Source: Solirubrobacterales bacterium
Lineage (GTDB): Bacteria > Actinomycetota > Thermoleophilia > Solirubrobacterales > 70-9
NCBI GenBank assembly: GCA_025936755.1
Contig: JAICSS010000001.1
Coordinates: forward strand, 62,001 to 126,000
Direction: 5' to 3'
Length of the DNA stretch: 64,000 nt
Both the position numbers and the translations under genes were made by a program. Positions within the stretch are counted from its first letter, which is position 1; the number at the start of each line of letters is the position of its first letter. The notes beneath the pieces are model-generated. The model ran no database searches, was not told the DNA's origin, and saw only the letters and a program-made list of their open reading frames with translations. Shown here in pieces: positions 56,519 through 64,000 of this stretch.

Positions 56519-59380
56519 ATGAGCGAGCGGACTCCCCTGGTCGGGCGGGCGGACGAGCTCGCCTTCTTGCGCGAGGCGGCCGAGCGGGCGCGGCTCGGAC
56601 AGGGGTCGATCGTCCTCCTCGCCGGCGAGGCGGGGGTCGGCAAGAGCAGCCTCGCCGAGGCAGCGGCGGCAGGGTTCGAGCCGGCGCTGCGGGGCGCGGC
56701 GTCGAACGGGGTCACGGTCTCCTACGGGCCGATCGTCGACGCGCTGCGCTCGCGGCTGCGGGTCGACCCCGAGGCGCTCGCCGACTGCGGCCCGCTCCTC
56801 CCCCACCTCGCCCTGCTCCTCCCCGAGCTCGGGGAAGCGGCCGCGGAGAGCGAACGGGCGACGATCTTCGAGGCCGTTCGCTGCGCCTTCGCCCACCTCG
56901 GCGCCGAGCGGCCGCTGATCGTCGTCCTCGACGACCTGCAGTGGTCCGACGAGACGACGCTGGAGCTGCTGGCGGCGCTGGCGGAGCCGCTGCGGGAGAT
57001 GTCGGTTCTGATCCTCGTCGCCTACCGCTCCGACGGGCTGCCGCGCGACCATCGGCTGCGCTGGCTGCGCAACGAGCTGCGCCGCGGCGGCAACCTGGGA
57101 GAGCTGGCGCTGGAACCGCTCGACCGCCCCGCCGTCGGCGAGCTGATGCGGGAGCTGTTGGCGGAGGAGCCCTCGCCCGCCCTGGTGCGGACGGTCCATG
57201 ACCGCACCATGGGGTCCCCCTTCTTCGTCGAGGAGCTGATCGGGGCCCTGTGGGCGCGGAACGCGCTGCGCCCGGGCCGGCGCGGCCTCGAGCTGGCCGA
57301 GCGCGACGAGGTCCCGGTCCCCGACTCGATCCGCGAGGCGGTTCTCGTCGGCATCTCCGAGATCTCCTCCGGGGCCCGCGAAGCGGCCGAGACCGCGGCC
57401 GTCCTCGGGCCGCAGTTCGACCTCTCGCTCGCCGCCGAGCTGGTTCCCGCTTCCGGTCTCGCCGAGCTGGTCGAGGCCGGGCTGCTGGAGGAACGCGACG
57501 CCGGCCGGGCAAGCTTCCGCCACGCGCTCGCCCAGGAAGCCCTCTACGCCGAGGTGCCCTGGATCCGCCGCCGCGACCTCCACCGCCACCTGGCCGAGCT
57601 GCTGGAAGCGGGCGGGGGCTCCAGCCTCGGGGTCGCGACCCACTGGCGCGGCGCCGGCAACGAGGCCCGCGCGCGCGAGGCGCTGGTCCGGGCAGGCAGG
57701 GAGTCGGAGGCGGTCCACGCCCACCGCGACGCGGTGCGGGCGGCGCGCGAGGCGCTCGAGCTCTGGCCCGAGGACGAGGCGGAGGAGGCGCGGGCCGAGA
57801 CCCTGGAGCGCTACGGGCGCTGCTCGGAGCTGGTCGGCGAGCTCGCCGAAGCGACGAAAGCGTGGCGCGAGCTCGCCGCCGCCTGCGAGCGCCGGGGGGA
57901 CGGGCGCGCCTGCGCGGAGGCGCAGCGGCGGCTCGCCGCCGTCTACGACCTCGGCGGCGAACGGGAGCAGGCATTCGCGGCGCGGCGGCTCGCGGCCGAG
58001 GCCTTCGCCGCCGCCGGGTGCCCGGCCGAGGCGGCGCTGGAGCGGCTGGCGATGGCCGACCACCACCGGCGTGGCGGCCGCTACAGCGAGGCGATCGCGC
58101 TGGCCCAGGTCGCCGTCGAGGAGGGGCGGGCGGCGGAACGGGTCGACGTCGACGCCCGCGTGCTCGGCCTGCGCGGCGTCGTCGAGGCCAAGGGCGGCGA
58201 CTTCGAGCGCGGCCTGGAGTCGGTCCGAGCCGGCCTCGCCCTGGCGCTCGAGCACGACCTGACCCCGGTCGCGGCCGAGCTCTACCAGCGCCTCAGCCTC
58301 GTCCTCTACGACGGCGCCGACTATCGCCGGGCCGAGGAGGCGCTCGACACCGCCCTCGACCTCTGCCGCACCGACGGCGACGCCGGCACCGAGGTCGCCT
58401 GCGTCACCTGCCTCGTCTACGTCCTCCGCGAGCGCGGCGAGTGGTCGCGCGCGGCCGAGCTGGGCCGCGAGCTGATCGAGTCCGACACCGCGGTCTGGGT
58501 CGCCGAGGGCCTGCTCGGGGCGATCCACGCCTTCGAGGGCAAGTTCAGCGCCGCCCGCCGCCTGCTCACCGCCTCGCGGGCGGTCTCCGCCGCGGTCGGC
58601 CACTACAACATGTACGTCGACTCGACCACGGGGCTGGCGATCGTCGCCGCCGCCGAAGGGCTCGACGACGAGGCCGCCACCCACTGCCGGGAGCTGCTCA
58701 CGCGCTGGGAAGAGAGCGAGGATCACCACTACGCGGTCTGGGGCGTGCGCTGGGCGGCCAGCTGGTTCGCCCGGCAGGGGCGTCGCAAGGATGCGCAGCT
58801 CTGCGCCGCCGCGCTCGGCAAGATGGCTGCCGAGGGCGGGCACGACGACGCCGTCGCGGCCCTCGCGCAGGCGGTCGGCGAGCTGGCCCTGCTGGAAGGC
58901 GACCCCGCGGCGGCGGCCGAGAGCCTCTCGCGGGCGGTCGAGCTGCAGCGCAACCTGGCGACCCCGCACGAGCGGGCCCAGGTCGAACTGCGCGCCGGCG
59001 TCGCGCTGGCCGCCGCCGGCGAGCGCGACGCGGCGCTGGAGCGGCTCTCCGGCGCCTACCGCTGCGCCGCCAAGCTCGGCGCCCGGCCGGTGGCGGCGGA
59101 AGCGGCGAAAGAGGTGGCGGCACTCGGCGAGTCGGTGGCGCAGCGGCTCGGCAGCCGCGCCGCCGCAGCCTCCGACGGCGTCCAGCTCACCCGCCGCGAG
59201 CTCGAGGTCCTGCGCCACGTCGCCGTCGGCCGGACCAACCGCGAGATCGCCCAGGAGCTCTTCATCAGCCAGCGCACGGTCGACATGCACGTCCGCAACC
59301 TGCTCGGCAAGCTCGACTGCCGCTCCCGGGTCGAGGCCAGCCACCGCGCCGGCGAGCTCGGCCTGCTCGGCCGGCCCTGA
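56519..59380 (+). CDS. LuxR-family (LAL) transcriptional regulator
   Basis: A 953-aa large ATP-binding LuxR-type regulator. The N-terminal AAA-like NTPase has LVGRADELAFL and Walker A GEAGVGKSS (about 40-48), Walker B LIVVLDDLQWSDE (about 130-142). A long middle of TPR-like helical repeats (about 330-850, Ala/Glu/Arg-rich) follows. The C-terminus is a LuxR HTH: LTRRELEVLRHVAVGRTNREIAQELFISQRTVDMHVRNLLGKL. Such activators (MalT-like) respond to an unknown ligand. No clear target is adjacent; the M19 dipeptidase gene follows by 66 nt. Confidence 0.92.
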   Translation: MSERTPLVGRADELAFLREAAERARLGQGSIVLLAGEAGVGKSSLAEAAAAGFEPALRGAASNGVTVSYGPIVDALRSRLRVDPEALADCGPLLPHLALLLPELGEAAAESERATIFEAVRCAFAHLGAERPLIVVLDDLQWSDETTLELLAALAEPLREMSVLILVAYRSDGLPRDHRLRWLRNELRRGGNLGELALEPLDRPAVGELMRELLAEEPSPALVRTVHDRTMGSPFFVEELIGALWARNALRPGRRGLELAERDEVPVPDSIREAVLVGISEISSGAREAAETAAVLGPQFDLSLAAELVPASGLAELVEAGLLEERDAGRASFRHALAQEALYAEVPWIRRRDLHRHLAELLEAGGGSSLGVATHWRGAGNEARAREALVRAGRESEAVHAHRDAVRAAREALELWPEDEAEEARAETLERYGRCSELVGELAEATKAWRELAAACERRGDGRACAEAQRRLAAVYDLGGEREQAFAARRLAAEAFAAAGCPAEAALERLAMADHHRRGGRYSEAIALAQVAVEEGRAAERVDVDARVLGLRGVVEAKGGDFERGLESVRAGLALALEHDLTPVAAELYQRLSLVLYDGADYRRAEEALDTALDLCRTDGDAGTEVACVTCLVYVLRERGEWSRAAELGRELIESDTAVWVAEGLLGAIHAFEGKFSAARRLLTASRAVSAAVGHYNMYVDSTTGLAIVAAAEGLDDEAATHCRELLTRWEESEDHHYAVWGVRWAASWFARQGRRKDAQLCAAALGKMAAEGGHDDAVAALAQAVGELALLEGDPAAAAESLSRAVELQRNLATPHERAQVELRAGVALAAAGERDAALERLSGAYRCAAKLGARPVAAEAAKEVAALGESVAQRLGSRAAAASDGVQLTRRELEVLRHVAVGRTNREIAQELFISQRTVDMHVRNLLGKLDCRSRVEASHRAGELGLLGRP

Positions 59381-59446
59381 CCCAAGACAAGCGGGTTTAC
59401 GGAGCTGCGGCTAGGGTCGGTAGAAGATGACCGGGAGACTGAGACC

Positions 59447-60601
59447 GTGATGAGCGCCAACAGCGGCATCGCCTTCCCCGGCCTCACCGACATCCACACC
59501 CACCCGGCGATGAACGCGTTCTTCTGGGACCGCGACCTGCGCCGCCACTCCTTCACCTCCAAGAGGTTCTGCCCGCTCGCCAGCCTGAGCGACTTCCAGA
59601 TGCTGAGAGAGGGCGACGTCAGAACGATCTGGTCGGTGCTCCACGTCCCCGAGGAGGACTACTTCCGCAATCCGGCGATCCGGCTCCTCGGTCACGTGAC
59701 CAAGGGCGGCCGCACGATGCTGAAGCTGAACGCCTGGGAGGCGATGCTGCGGATGATGAGCGAAATGGAGTGGCAGGTCGCACGCACCAACGGCGAGTTC
59801 ACGGTCGTCCGCGACAACTCCCAGCTCGACGCGGCGCTCGCGGCCGGCCGGCGGGCCGTCATCCACACGGTCGAGGGCGGGCACATGTTGAGCGCCGGCC
59901 TGCCCGACGGCGACGTCGCCAGCCGCCTGACGAGGCTCGAAACGCTGGCGCGACGGGGCGTCGCCTCGCTCACGATCGCCCACCTCTTCCGCAACGACCT
60001 CGCCGGTCACAGCGAGTGCATACCGCCCAAGCAGCACAAGATCCTCTTCTGGCGGCTCGACACCGGGGTGGACGACTCCCTCGGCCTGACCAGGATCGGG
60101 AAAGAGGTGGTCGAAGCCATGGCCGCACCCGAGATACGGATCATCCCCGACGTCACCCATTGCTCGCCCGTGTCCCGGAGGCAGGTCTACGAACTGGTCG
60201 GCGACAAGATCCCGATCGTCGCGACCCATATCGGGGTGCAGGCGCTCAATCCCGTCCCCGTCAACCTCGACAAGGAAGACGTCGAGGCGATCGCCGCCTC
60301 CGGCGGCGTCGTCGGCGTGATCTTCATGCCGTACTGGCTGAAAAGAGAACATCCCGGACCCGGCCGCGAGGCGATCTGGGAGACGATGGAGCAGATCAAC
60401 GACTGGAGCGGCGGCAACTGGCGGCACGTCGCCATCGGCACCGACTTCGACGGCTTCACCGACCCGCCCGACGACTGGACCAGCGCGAAGGAACTGCCCG
60501 GCGTGCGGGCGATGCTCGAGCAGAACGGCCTCGGGCGGGCCGAGATCGAGGCGGTGCTGGGAACCAACGCCCGGCGCGTGCTGCGCGACGGCTGGCGCTA
60601 G
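59447..60601 (+). CDS. membrane dipeptidase (M19, renal dipeptidase family)
   Basis: A 384-aa zinc amidohydrolase-fold peptidase. The ligand motifs are LTDIHTHPAM (HxH), HTVEGGHML (Glu), IPDVTHCSPVSRRQ, VATHIGVQAL (His) and the late GTDFDGF (Asp). There is no signal peptide, so it is cytoplasmic, unlike mammalian renal dipeptidase. It cleaves dipeptides, including some with D-residues. Start GTG/ATG: the ATG at 59447 is used, and an ATG follows at once. It follows the LAL gene. Confidence 0.82.
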   Translation: MMSANSGIAFPGLTDIHTHPAMNAFFWDRDLRRHSFTSKRFCPLASLSDFQMLREGDVRTIWSVLHVPEEDYFRNPAIRLLGHVTKGGRTMLKLNAWEAMLRMMSEMEWQVARTNGEFTVVRDNSQLDAALAAGRRAVIHTVEGGHMLSAGLPDGDVASRLTRLETLARRGVASLTIAHLFRNDLAGHSECIPPKQHKILFWRLDTGVDDSLGLTRIGKEVVEAMAAPEIRIIPDVTHCSPVSRRQVYELVGDKIPIVATHIGVQALNPVPVNLDKEDVEAIAASGGVVGVIFMPYWLKREHPGPGREAIWETMEQINDWSGGNWRHVAIGTDFDGFTDPPDDWTSAKELPGVRAMLEQNGLGRAEIEAVLGTNARRVLRDGWR

Positions 60602-60661
60602 CGCCCGGTCCCCGCTTGCCAGACTTGTGACGGCAACCGACACCTTGGCCAACATCACGGA

Positions 60662-61240
60662 ATGATTCGGACGAACCTTCTCGGCCTCAGCGCGATGTCG
60701 TCGATTTCGATTCTGGCCATGGCCGTCGTAGCAGGGTGCGGGTCCAGCTCCAGCCCCGCCTCCGACCGCTACTTCGGGGACCATCCCGGGCAGGAAGCGA
60801 CGAGGGCTGCGATCGGCAGGGGCGACTGTCAGCTCCTGCGGCGGGCAGTCGAAGACGCAGAGGGCGCTCCGGCGCAGGCCGAATCCGAGCCCTCTCCCCC
60901 CTCCTCGCACTGCCTGATCGCCGGGCGCGGGCTGCACGTCTCGGTCTACCTCGACTCCTCCACCGCGGCCCGGCAGCGCTACTTCAACCGCATGGTCGAG
61001 CAGGTCCAGTTCTACGGGACCGAAGCGGCGAAGACTCCGCACGCGGTGGCGGGCGTCGGCGATCCCGCAGCCTACGAACACACCGCCAGCTGGATCCCCG
61101 CCCTCAGCACCCTCTACGCGGTCCGCGGCAACCGCTGGCTGACCGTCTCCTATGCGGCGCCCACGGTGCCGAAAGCCGAGCGCGAGGCCCGGGCCGCCGC
61201 GCTCGCCCGCCGCGCCTTCAGGCTGACCGCCAGCCACTAG
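60662..61240 (+). CDS. putative lipoprotein
   Basis: A 192-aa protein with a lipobox AVVAGC (Cys at about 26) after a hydrophobic signal. After that it has a Ser/Ala linker and a domain with paired Cys (C56/C84) and [14 protein letters not shown]. It resembles other small actinobacterial lipoproteins of unknown function. It ends in a 4-nt overlap with dtd, which is convergent. Confidence 0.75.
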   Translation: MIRTNLLGLSAMSSISILAMAVVAGCGSSSSPASDRYFGDHPGQEATRAAIGRGDCQLLRRAVEDAEGAPAQAESEPSPPSSHCLIAGRGLHVSVYLDSSTAARQRYFNRMVEQVQFYGTEAAKTPHAVAGVGDPAAYEHTASWIPALSTLYAVRGNRWLTVSYAAPTVPKAEREARAAALARRAFRLTASH

Positions 61241-61662
61241 CCAGGCGGAACCTCGAGCAGCAGCGTCACCGGCCCGTCGTTGATCAGGGCCACTCCCATG
61301 CACGCCCCGAAGACACCCTTCTTCGCCCCCAGCCGTTCGCAAAAGCGGTCGTACAGCGGCTCCGCCGCCTCCGGCCGCGCCGCCTCGACGTAGCTGGGCC
61401 GGTTGCCGCGGCGGGCGTCGCCGTAGAGGGTGAACTGGCTGACGCAAAGCACCTCGCGCTCGCCCAGCGGCTCGTTCATCCTCCCCTCGGGGTCGTCGAA
61501 GATCCGCAGCTTCCGCACCTTCTCGGCCAGCCTGTCCGCCTCCTCGGCGCCGTCGCCGTCGCCGACCCCGAGCAGGACCAGCATCCCCGCGCCGATCTGC
61601 GCCACCTGCTCCCCCTCGACGTCGACCGCCGCCTGGCTGACCCGCTGGACCAGCGCCTTCAT
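61237..61662 (-). CDS. dtd: D-aminoacyl-tRNA deacylase
   Basis: A 141-aa DTD that removes D-amino acids from tRNA. The active-site [15 protein letters not shown] and the Gly-cisPro motif region [11 protein letters not shown] are both present, with [17 protein letters not shown] at the N-terminus. The ATG at 61662 overlaps the stop of the DsbA-like gene by 4 nt. Confidence 0.95.
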   Translation of the reverse strand: MKALVQRVSQAAVDVEGEQVAQIGAGMLVLLGVGDGDGAEEADRLAEKVRKLRIFDDPEGRMNEPLGEREVLCVSQFTLYGDARRGNRPSYVEAARPEAAEPLYDRFCERLGAKKGVFGACMGVALINDGPVTLLLEVPPG

Positions 61663-62195
61663 CGCTGCGCCGGCGCGTCGCCCTCGAGCGCCTCGACCAG
61701 CGAGCCGGCGTCGTAGGCGCCGTAGAACCGCTTGCCGTTGACGAAGAAGGTCGGGGTGCCGGTGGCGCCGCTGGCCTCGGCCGAGGCGACGTCGCGGGCG
61801 ACGCGGTCGCGGTGGGCGCCGGAGTCGACCTCGGCCCGCATCCGCTCGACGTCGAGGCCGAGGCCGTTGGCGACCTCGAAGACGACCTCGGGCGAGAGCC
61901 GCGGCTGGTTGGCGTAGAGCTCGTCGTGGAGCTCCCAGAAGCTCCCCTGCGCCGCCGCGGCCTCGCTCGCCTCGGCGGCCAGCGGCGCCAGCGGGTGGCG
62001 CTCGGGGATCGGCAGGTGGCGGAAGCCGAAGCGGAGCCGGTCGCCGAGTCGCTCGCGGACGCGGCGCAGGACCGACTGGGCGCCGAGGCAGAAGGGGCAC
62101 TGGAAGTCGCCGAACATCACCAGCTCCAGCGGCGCGCCCGGTTCGCCGCGCACGTGGTCGAGGCCCTCCAGCGGGGGTGAGAGCAGTTCGTCCAC
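61659..62195 (-). CDS. DsbA family oxidoreductase
   Basis: A 178-aa thioredoxin-fold protein with CPFC (about 34-37) in [16 protein letters not shown] and the cis-Pro motif [11 protein letters not shown]. There is no signal peptide, so it acts in the cytoplasm, as many actinobacterial FrnE/DsbA-like proteins do. It is divergent from the antiporter with only 16 nt between their starts. Confidence 0.88.
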   Translation of the reverse strand: MDELLSPPLEGLDHVRGEPGAPLELVMFGDFQCPFCLGAQSVLRRVRERLGDRLRFGFRHLPIPERHPLAPLAAEASEAAAAQGSFWELHDELYANQPRLSPEVVFEVANGLGLDVERMRAEVDSGAHRDRVARDVASAEASGATGTPTFFVNGKRFYGAYDAGSLVEALEGDAPAQR

Positions 62196-62211
62196 CTTCC
62201 CCTGATGTTAT

Positions 62212-63756
62212 GTGCGCGTGCACGACATCGAGTCGATCCTCGTCCTCGTCCTCGCCGCGGCCCTGCTGGTCCGGCTCGCCGACTACGGCAAGATCCCCGC
62301 CCCGATCGTGCTCGTCCTCGGCGGTTTGGCGATCGCCTTCGTCCCCGGCCTGCCGAGCGTCGAACTGGAGCCGGACACGATCTTCCTCGTCTTCCTGCCG
62401 CCGCTGGTCTACGCCGCGGGCTGGCGCACCTCGCCGCTGGAGCTGCGGGCCGTGATGCGGCCGCTGGCGCTGCTCTCGGTCGCTCTCGTCTTCTTCACCG
62501 CCGCCGTCGTCGCCGTCGTCGCCCACGCGACGGTGCCGGCGTTGAGCTGGGCCGAGGCGGCGGTGCTCGGCGCCGTCATCGCCCCCACCGACACCGTCGC
62601 CGCGACCTCGATCTTCCGCCGCCTCGGCGCCCCCGAGCGGGTCCGCCTGCTGGTCGAAGGCGAGTCGATGATCAACGACGGCACCGCGCTGGTCATCTAC
62701 CGGATCGCCGTCGGGGTCGCCGCCGGCGGCGCCTTCAGCCTCGGCGGCGCCGCGCTCGAGTTCGTCGGCGTCGCCGCCGGCGGCATCCTCGCCGGGATCG
62801 CGGTCGGCATCCTCTCCGACCGCGTCCTCGAGCGCCTCAGCGACTCCGACCTGACGATCATGCTCTCCGTCCTCACCGCCTACGGCGCCTACATCGGCGC
62901 CGAGGAGCTGCACGTCTCCGGCATCCTCGCCGCCGTCGTCGCCGGCGTCTATGCCGGCTACCGCTCGCCCCGCACGCTCGACGCCGACGTCCGCCTCAGC
63001 GCCGTCGCCTTCTGGAGCGTCCTCGTCTTCGGCCTCGAGATCACCCTCTTCGTCCTCCTCGGCCTGCAGCTGCCGGAGATCGTCGACACCCTGGAAGCGA
63101 GCGCGACCGGCGTCGGGGACCTGCTGGCGCCGGTGGCGGCGATCGCCGCGGCCTCGCTCGCCGCCCGCCTCCTCTTCGTCTTCGCGATGCGCGGCGACGC
63201 CGGCGAAACGGCCGGCCAGCGCTTCGCCGTCGGCTGGAGCGGGATGCGCGGCGCCGTCTCCCTCGCCGCCGCGCTGGCGGTGCCGCTCGGCGTCGCGGGG
63301 CGGCCGCAGATCATCTTCCTCACCTTCGCCCTGATCCTGGTCACCATCGTCGGCCAGGGGCTCTCGCTGCCCTTCATCGTCCGCGCCCTGGGTCTGGAGA
63401 ACCCGCGGCGCTGGTCCGACGAAGAGGCGGTGGCGCGGATGGAGGCGGCGCAGTCGGCGCTCGACCGCCTCGACCAGATGGAGTCCGACGAGCGCGCCAA
63501 CGAGAAGCAGCTGGTGCGCCTACGCGACCTCTACCGCGCCCGCTTCCGCATGTGCCAGGCCGTCCTCGGCGGCGAGGAGCCAGACGTCGCCGCCCGCGAG
63601 CAGCGGATCGCCGACTACGGCGAGCTGCGGCGCGAGCTGATCGGGGTCGAGCGCGAGGAGCTGCTCGGCCTCAGCGGCGCCGGCCGCCTGCGGAACCAGA
63701 CGCTGCGCCAGATCGAGCGCGACCTCGACCTCGAAGAGGCCCGGATCAGGAGCTGA
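62212..63756 (+). CDS. Na+/H+ antiporter (CPA1/NhaP-type)
   Basis: A 514-aa transporter with about 12 membrane helices in the first 390 residues and a cytoplasmic charged tail (about 400-514). The conserved transport acids are in [19 protein letters not shown] (Asp) and [16 protein letters not shown] (Asn-Asp). The C-terminal motif [17 protein letters not shown] is typical of CPA1. It exchanges Na+ or K+ for H+. The start is GTG at 62212 or 62218; both are in frame. Its last codons overlap the convergent hydrolase gene. Confidence 0.92.
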   Translation: MRVHDIESILVLVLAAALLVRLADYGKIPAPIVLVLGGLAIAFVPGLPSVELEPDTIFLVFLPPLVYAAGWRTSPLELRAVMRPLALLSVALVFFTAAVVAVVAHATVPALSWAEAAVLGAVIAPTDTVAATSIFRRLGAPERVRLLVEGESMINDGTALVIYRIAVGVAAGGAFSLGGAALEFVGVAAGGILAGIAVGILSDRVLERLSDSDLTIMLSVLTAYGAYIGAEELHVSGILAAVVAGVYAGYRSPRTLDADVRLSAVAFWSVLVFGLEITLFVLLGLQLPEIVDTLEASATGVGDLLAPVAAIAAASLAARLLFVFAMRGDAGETAGQRFAVGWSGMRGAVSLAAALAVPLGVAGRPQIIFLTFALILVTIVGQGLSLPFIVRALGLENPRRWSDEEAVARMEAAQSALDRLDQMESDERANEKQLVRLRDLYRARFRMCQAVLGGEEPDVAAREQRIADYGELRRELIGVEREELLGLSGAGRLRNQTLRQIERDLDLEEARIRS

Positions 63757-64000
63757 AGAACTCGCGGGCGCGGGCGGCGACGAGGTCGGGGCGCTCGTCG
63801 ACGATGAAGTGGCCGCAGTCCTCGACCTTCTCGATCCGCATGTCGTCCGCGTGACGCTCGGAGCCGGCGAGGATGTTGTGGTTGAGCGCCGCGTCCCCGG
63901 TCCCGAAGAGGAGCTTGGTGGGGACGGTGAGCCGCGCCTTGGCGTAGCGGCCGCGGGCCATCTCCGGGGTCTCGCGGAGGTTGAAGACCCGGTACATCTG
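63746..64000 (-). CDS. alpha/beta hydrolase (C-terminal part, runs off the edge)
   Basis: The visible C-terminus (VPTKLLFGTGDAALNHN, then VEDCGHFIVDERPDLVAARAREF) matches epoxide hydrolase/haloalkane dehalogenase-like alpha/beta hydrolases: the acid-bearing GTGD turn and the catalytic His in DCGHF. The N-terminal part with the nucleophile lies outside the window. It overlaps the antiporter stop by 11 nt (convergent). Confidence 0.8.
   Translation of the reverse strand, partial: QMYRVFNLRETPEMARGRYAKARLTVPTKLLFGTGDAALNHNILAGSERHADDMRIEKVEDCGHFIVDERPDLVAARAREFFSS

Overview
The window is high-GC DNA (mostly G/C at third codon positions) from an actinomycetota-like bacterium. The order tlyA-nadK-recN-steA-steB-pyrG-(...)-xerD matches the arrangement known from Mycobacterium tuberculosis. 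The runs alaS-ruvX-mltG-aroE-aroC-aroK/aroB-aroQ-pepP and efp-nusB are also typical of Actinobacteria. Extra membrane enzymes, a fused AroK-AroB and an IscU-like/MnmA fusion suggest a deep branch such as Thermoleophilia/Solirubrobacterales. That placement is inference: there is no rRNA gene here.

Layout. (1) 0-2 kb: a glycosyltransferase, tRNA-Asn and an HNH nuclease gene whose stop codon lies inside a second copy of the tRNA 5' end. (2) 2-19.6 kb, all minus strand: replication, repair and envelope genes dnaG, dgt, recO, mutM, xerD, a DUF3866 protein, an M20 peptidase, pyrG, a MraY/WecA-like transferase, steB, steA, recN, an MFS exporter, nadK and tlyA, many coupled by 1-4 nt overlaps. (3) 19.6-22.3 kb: a gene-poor, less GC-rich cassette with a PH/GRAM-like protein and a secreted protein, flanked by two direct copies of a ~58-bp structured element. 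(4) 22.3-26.5 kb: dxs, ispA, a 58-codon mini-gene, nusB and efp. (5) 26.5-32.4 kb: regulatory and accessory genes (GAF-PP2C-SnoaL phosphatase, SDR, LtrA, M42 peptidase, GGDEF) apparently inserted between efp and pepP. (6) 32.4-41.9 kb: pepP, aroQ, aroKB fusion, aroC, aroE, mltG, ruvX and alaS, transcribed leftward from alaS. (7) 42-51.6 kb: a small secreted repeat protein, the IscU-like/MnmA fusion, a DUF559 protein, a probable 6S RNA, then a DUF2007-like gene, aspS, hisS, an MBL hydrolase, a small membrane protein, ftcD and an M29 peptidase.

(8) 51.9-54.9 kb: an intact tRNA-Met(CAT), and 2.85 kb downstream a perfect 43-bp copy of its 3' end. This is the signature of an integrated element (attL/attR). 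The island has no recognisable integrase. It holds short orphan genes: a 76-aa and a 33-aa protein with strong ribosome binding sites, an I36-like secreted protein and a TlpA-like thioredoxin. (9) 54.9-64 kb: a TIG/PASTA secreted protein, a DUF4242 protein, a large LuxR-type (LAL) regulator, an M19 dipeptidase, a lipoprotein, dtd, a DsbA-like protein, a Na+/H+ antiporter and the end of an alpha/beta hydrolase.

The core operons link DNA replication and repair, cell division, aromatic amino-acid synthesis, tRNA charging and modification, and isoprenoid precursor supply. The novelty is concentrated at the two tRNA loci, the 20-22 kb cassette, the 6S-like RNA, the gene fusions and the repeated palindromes.
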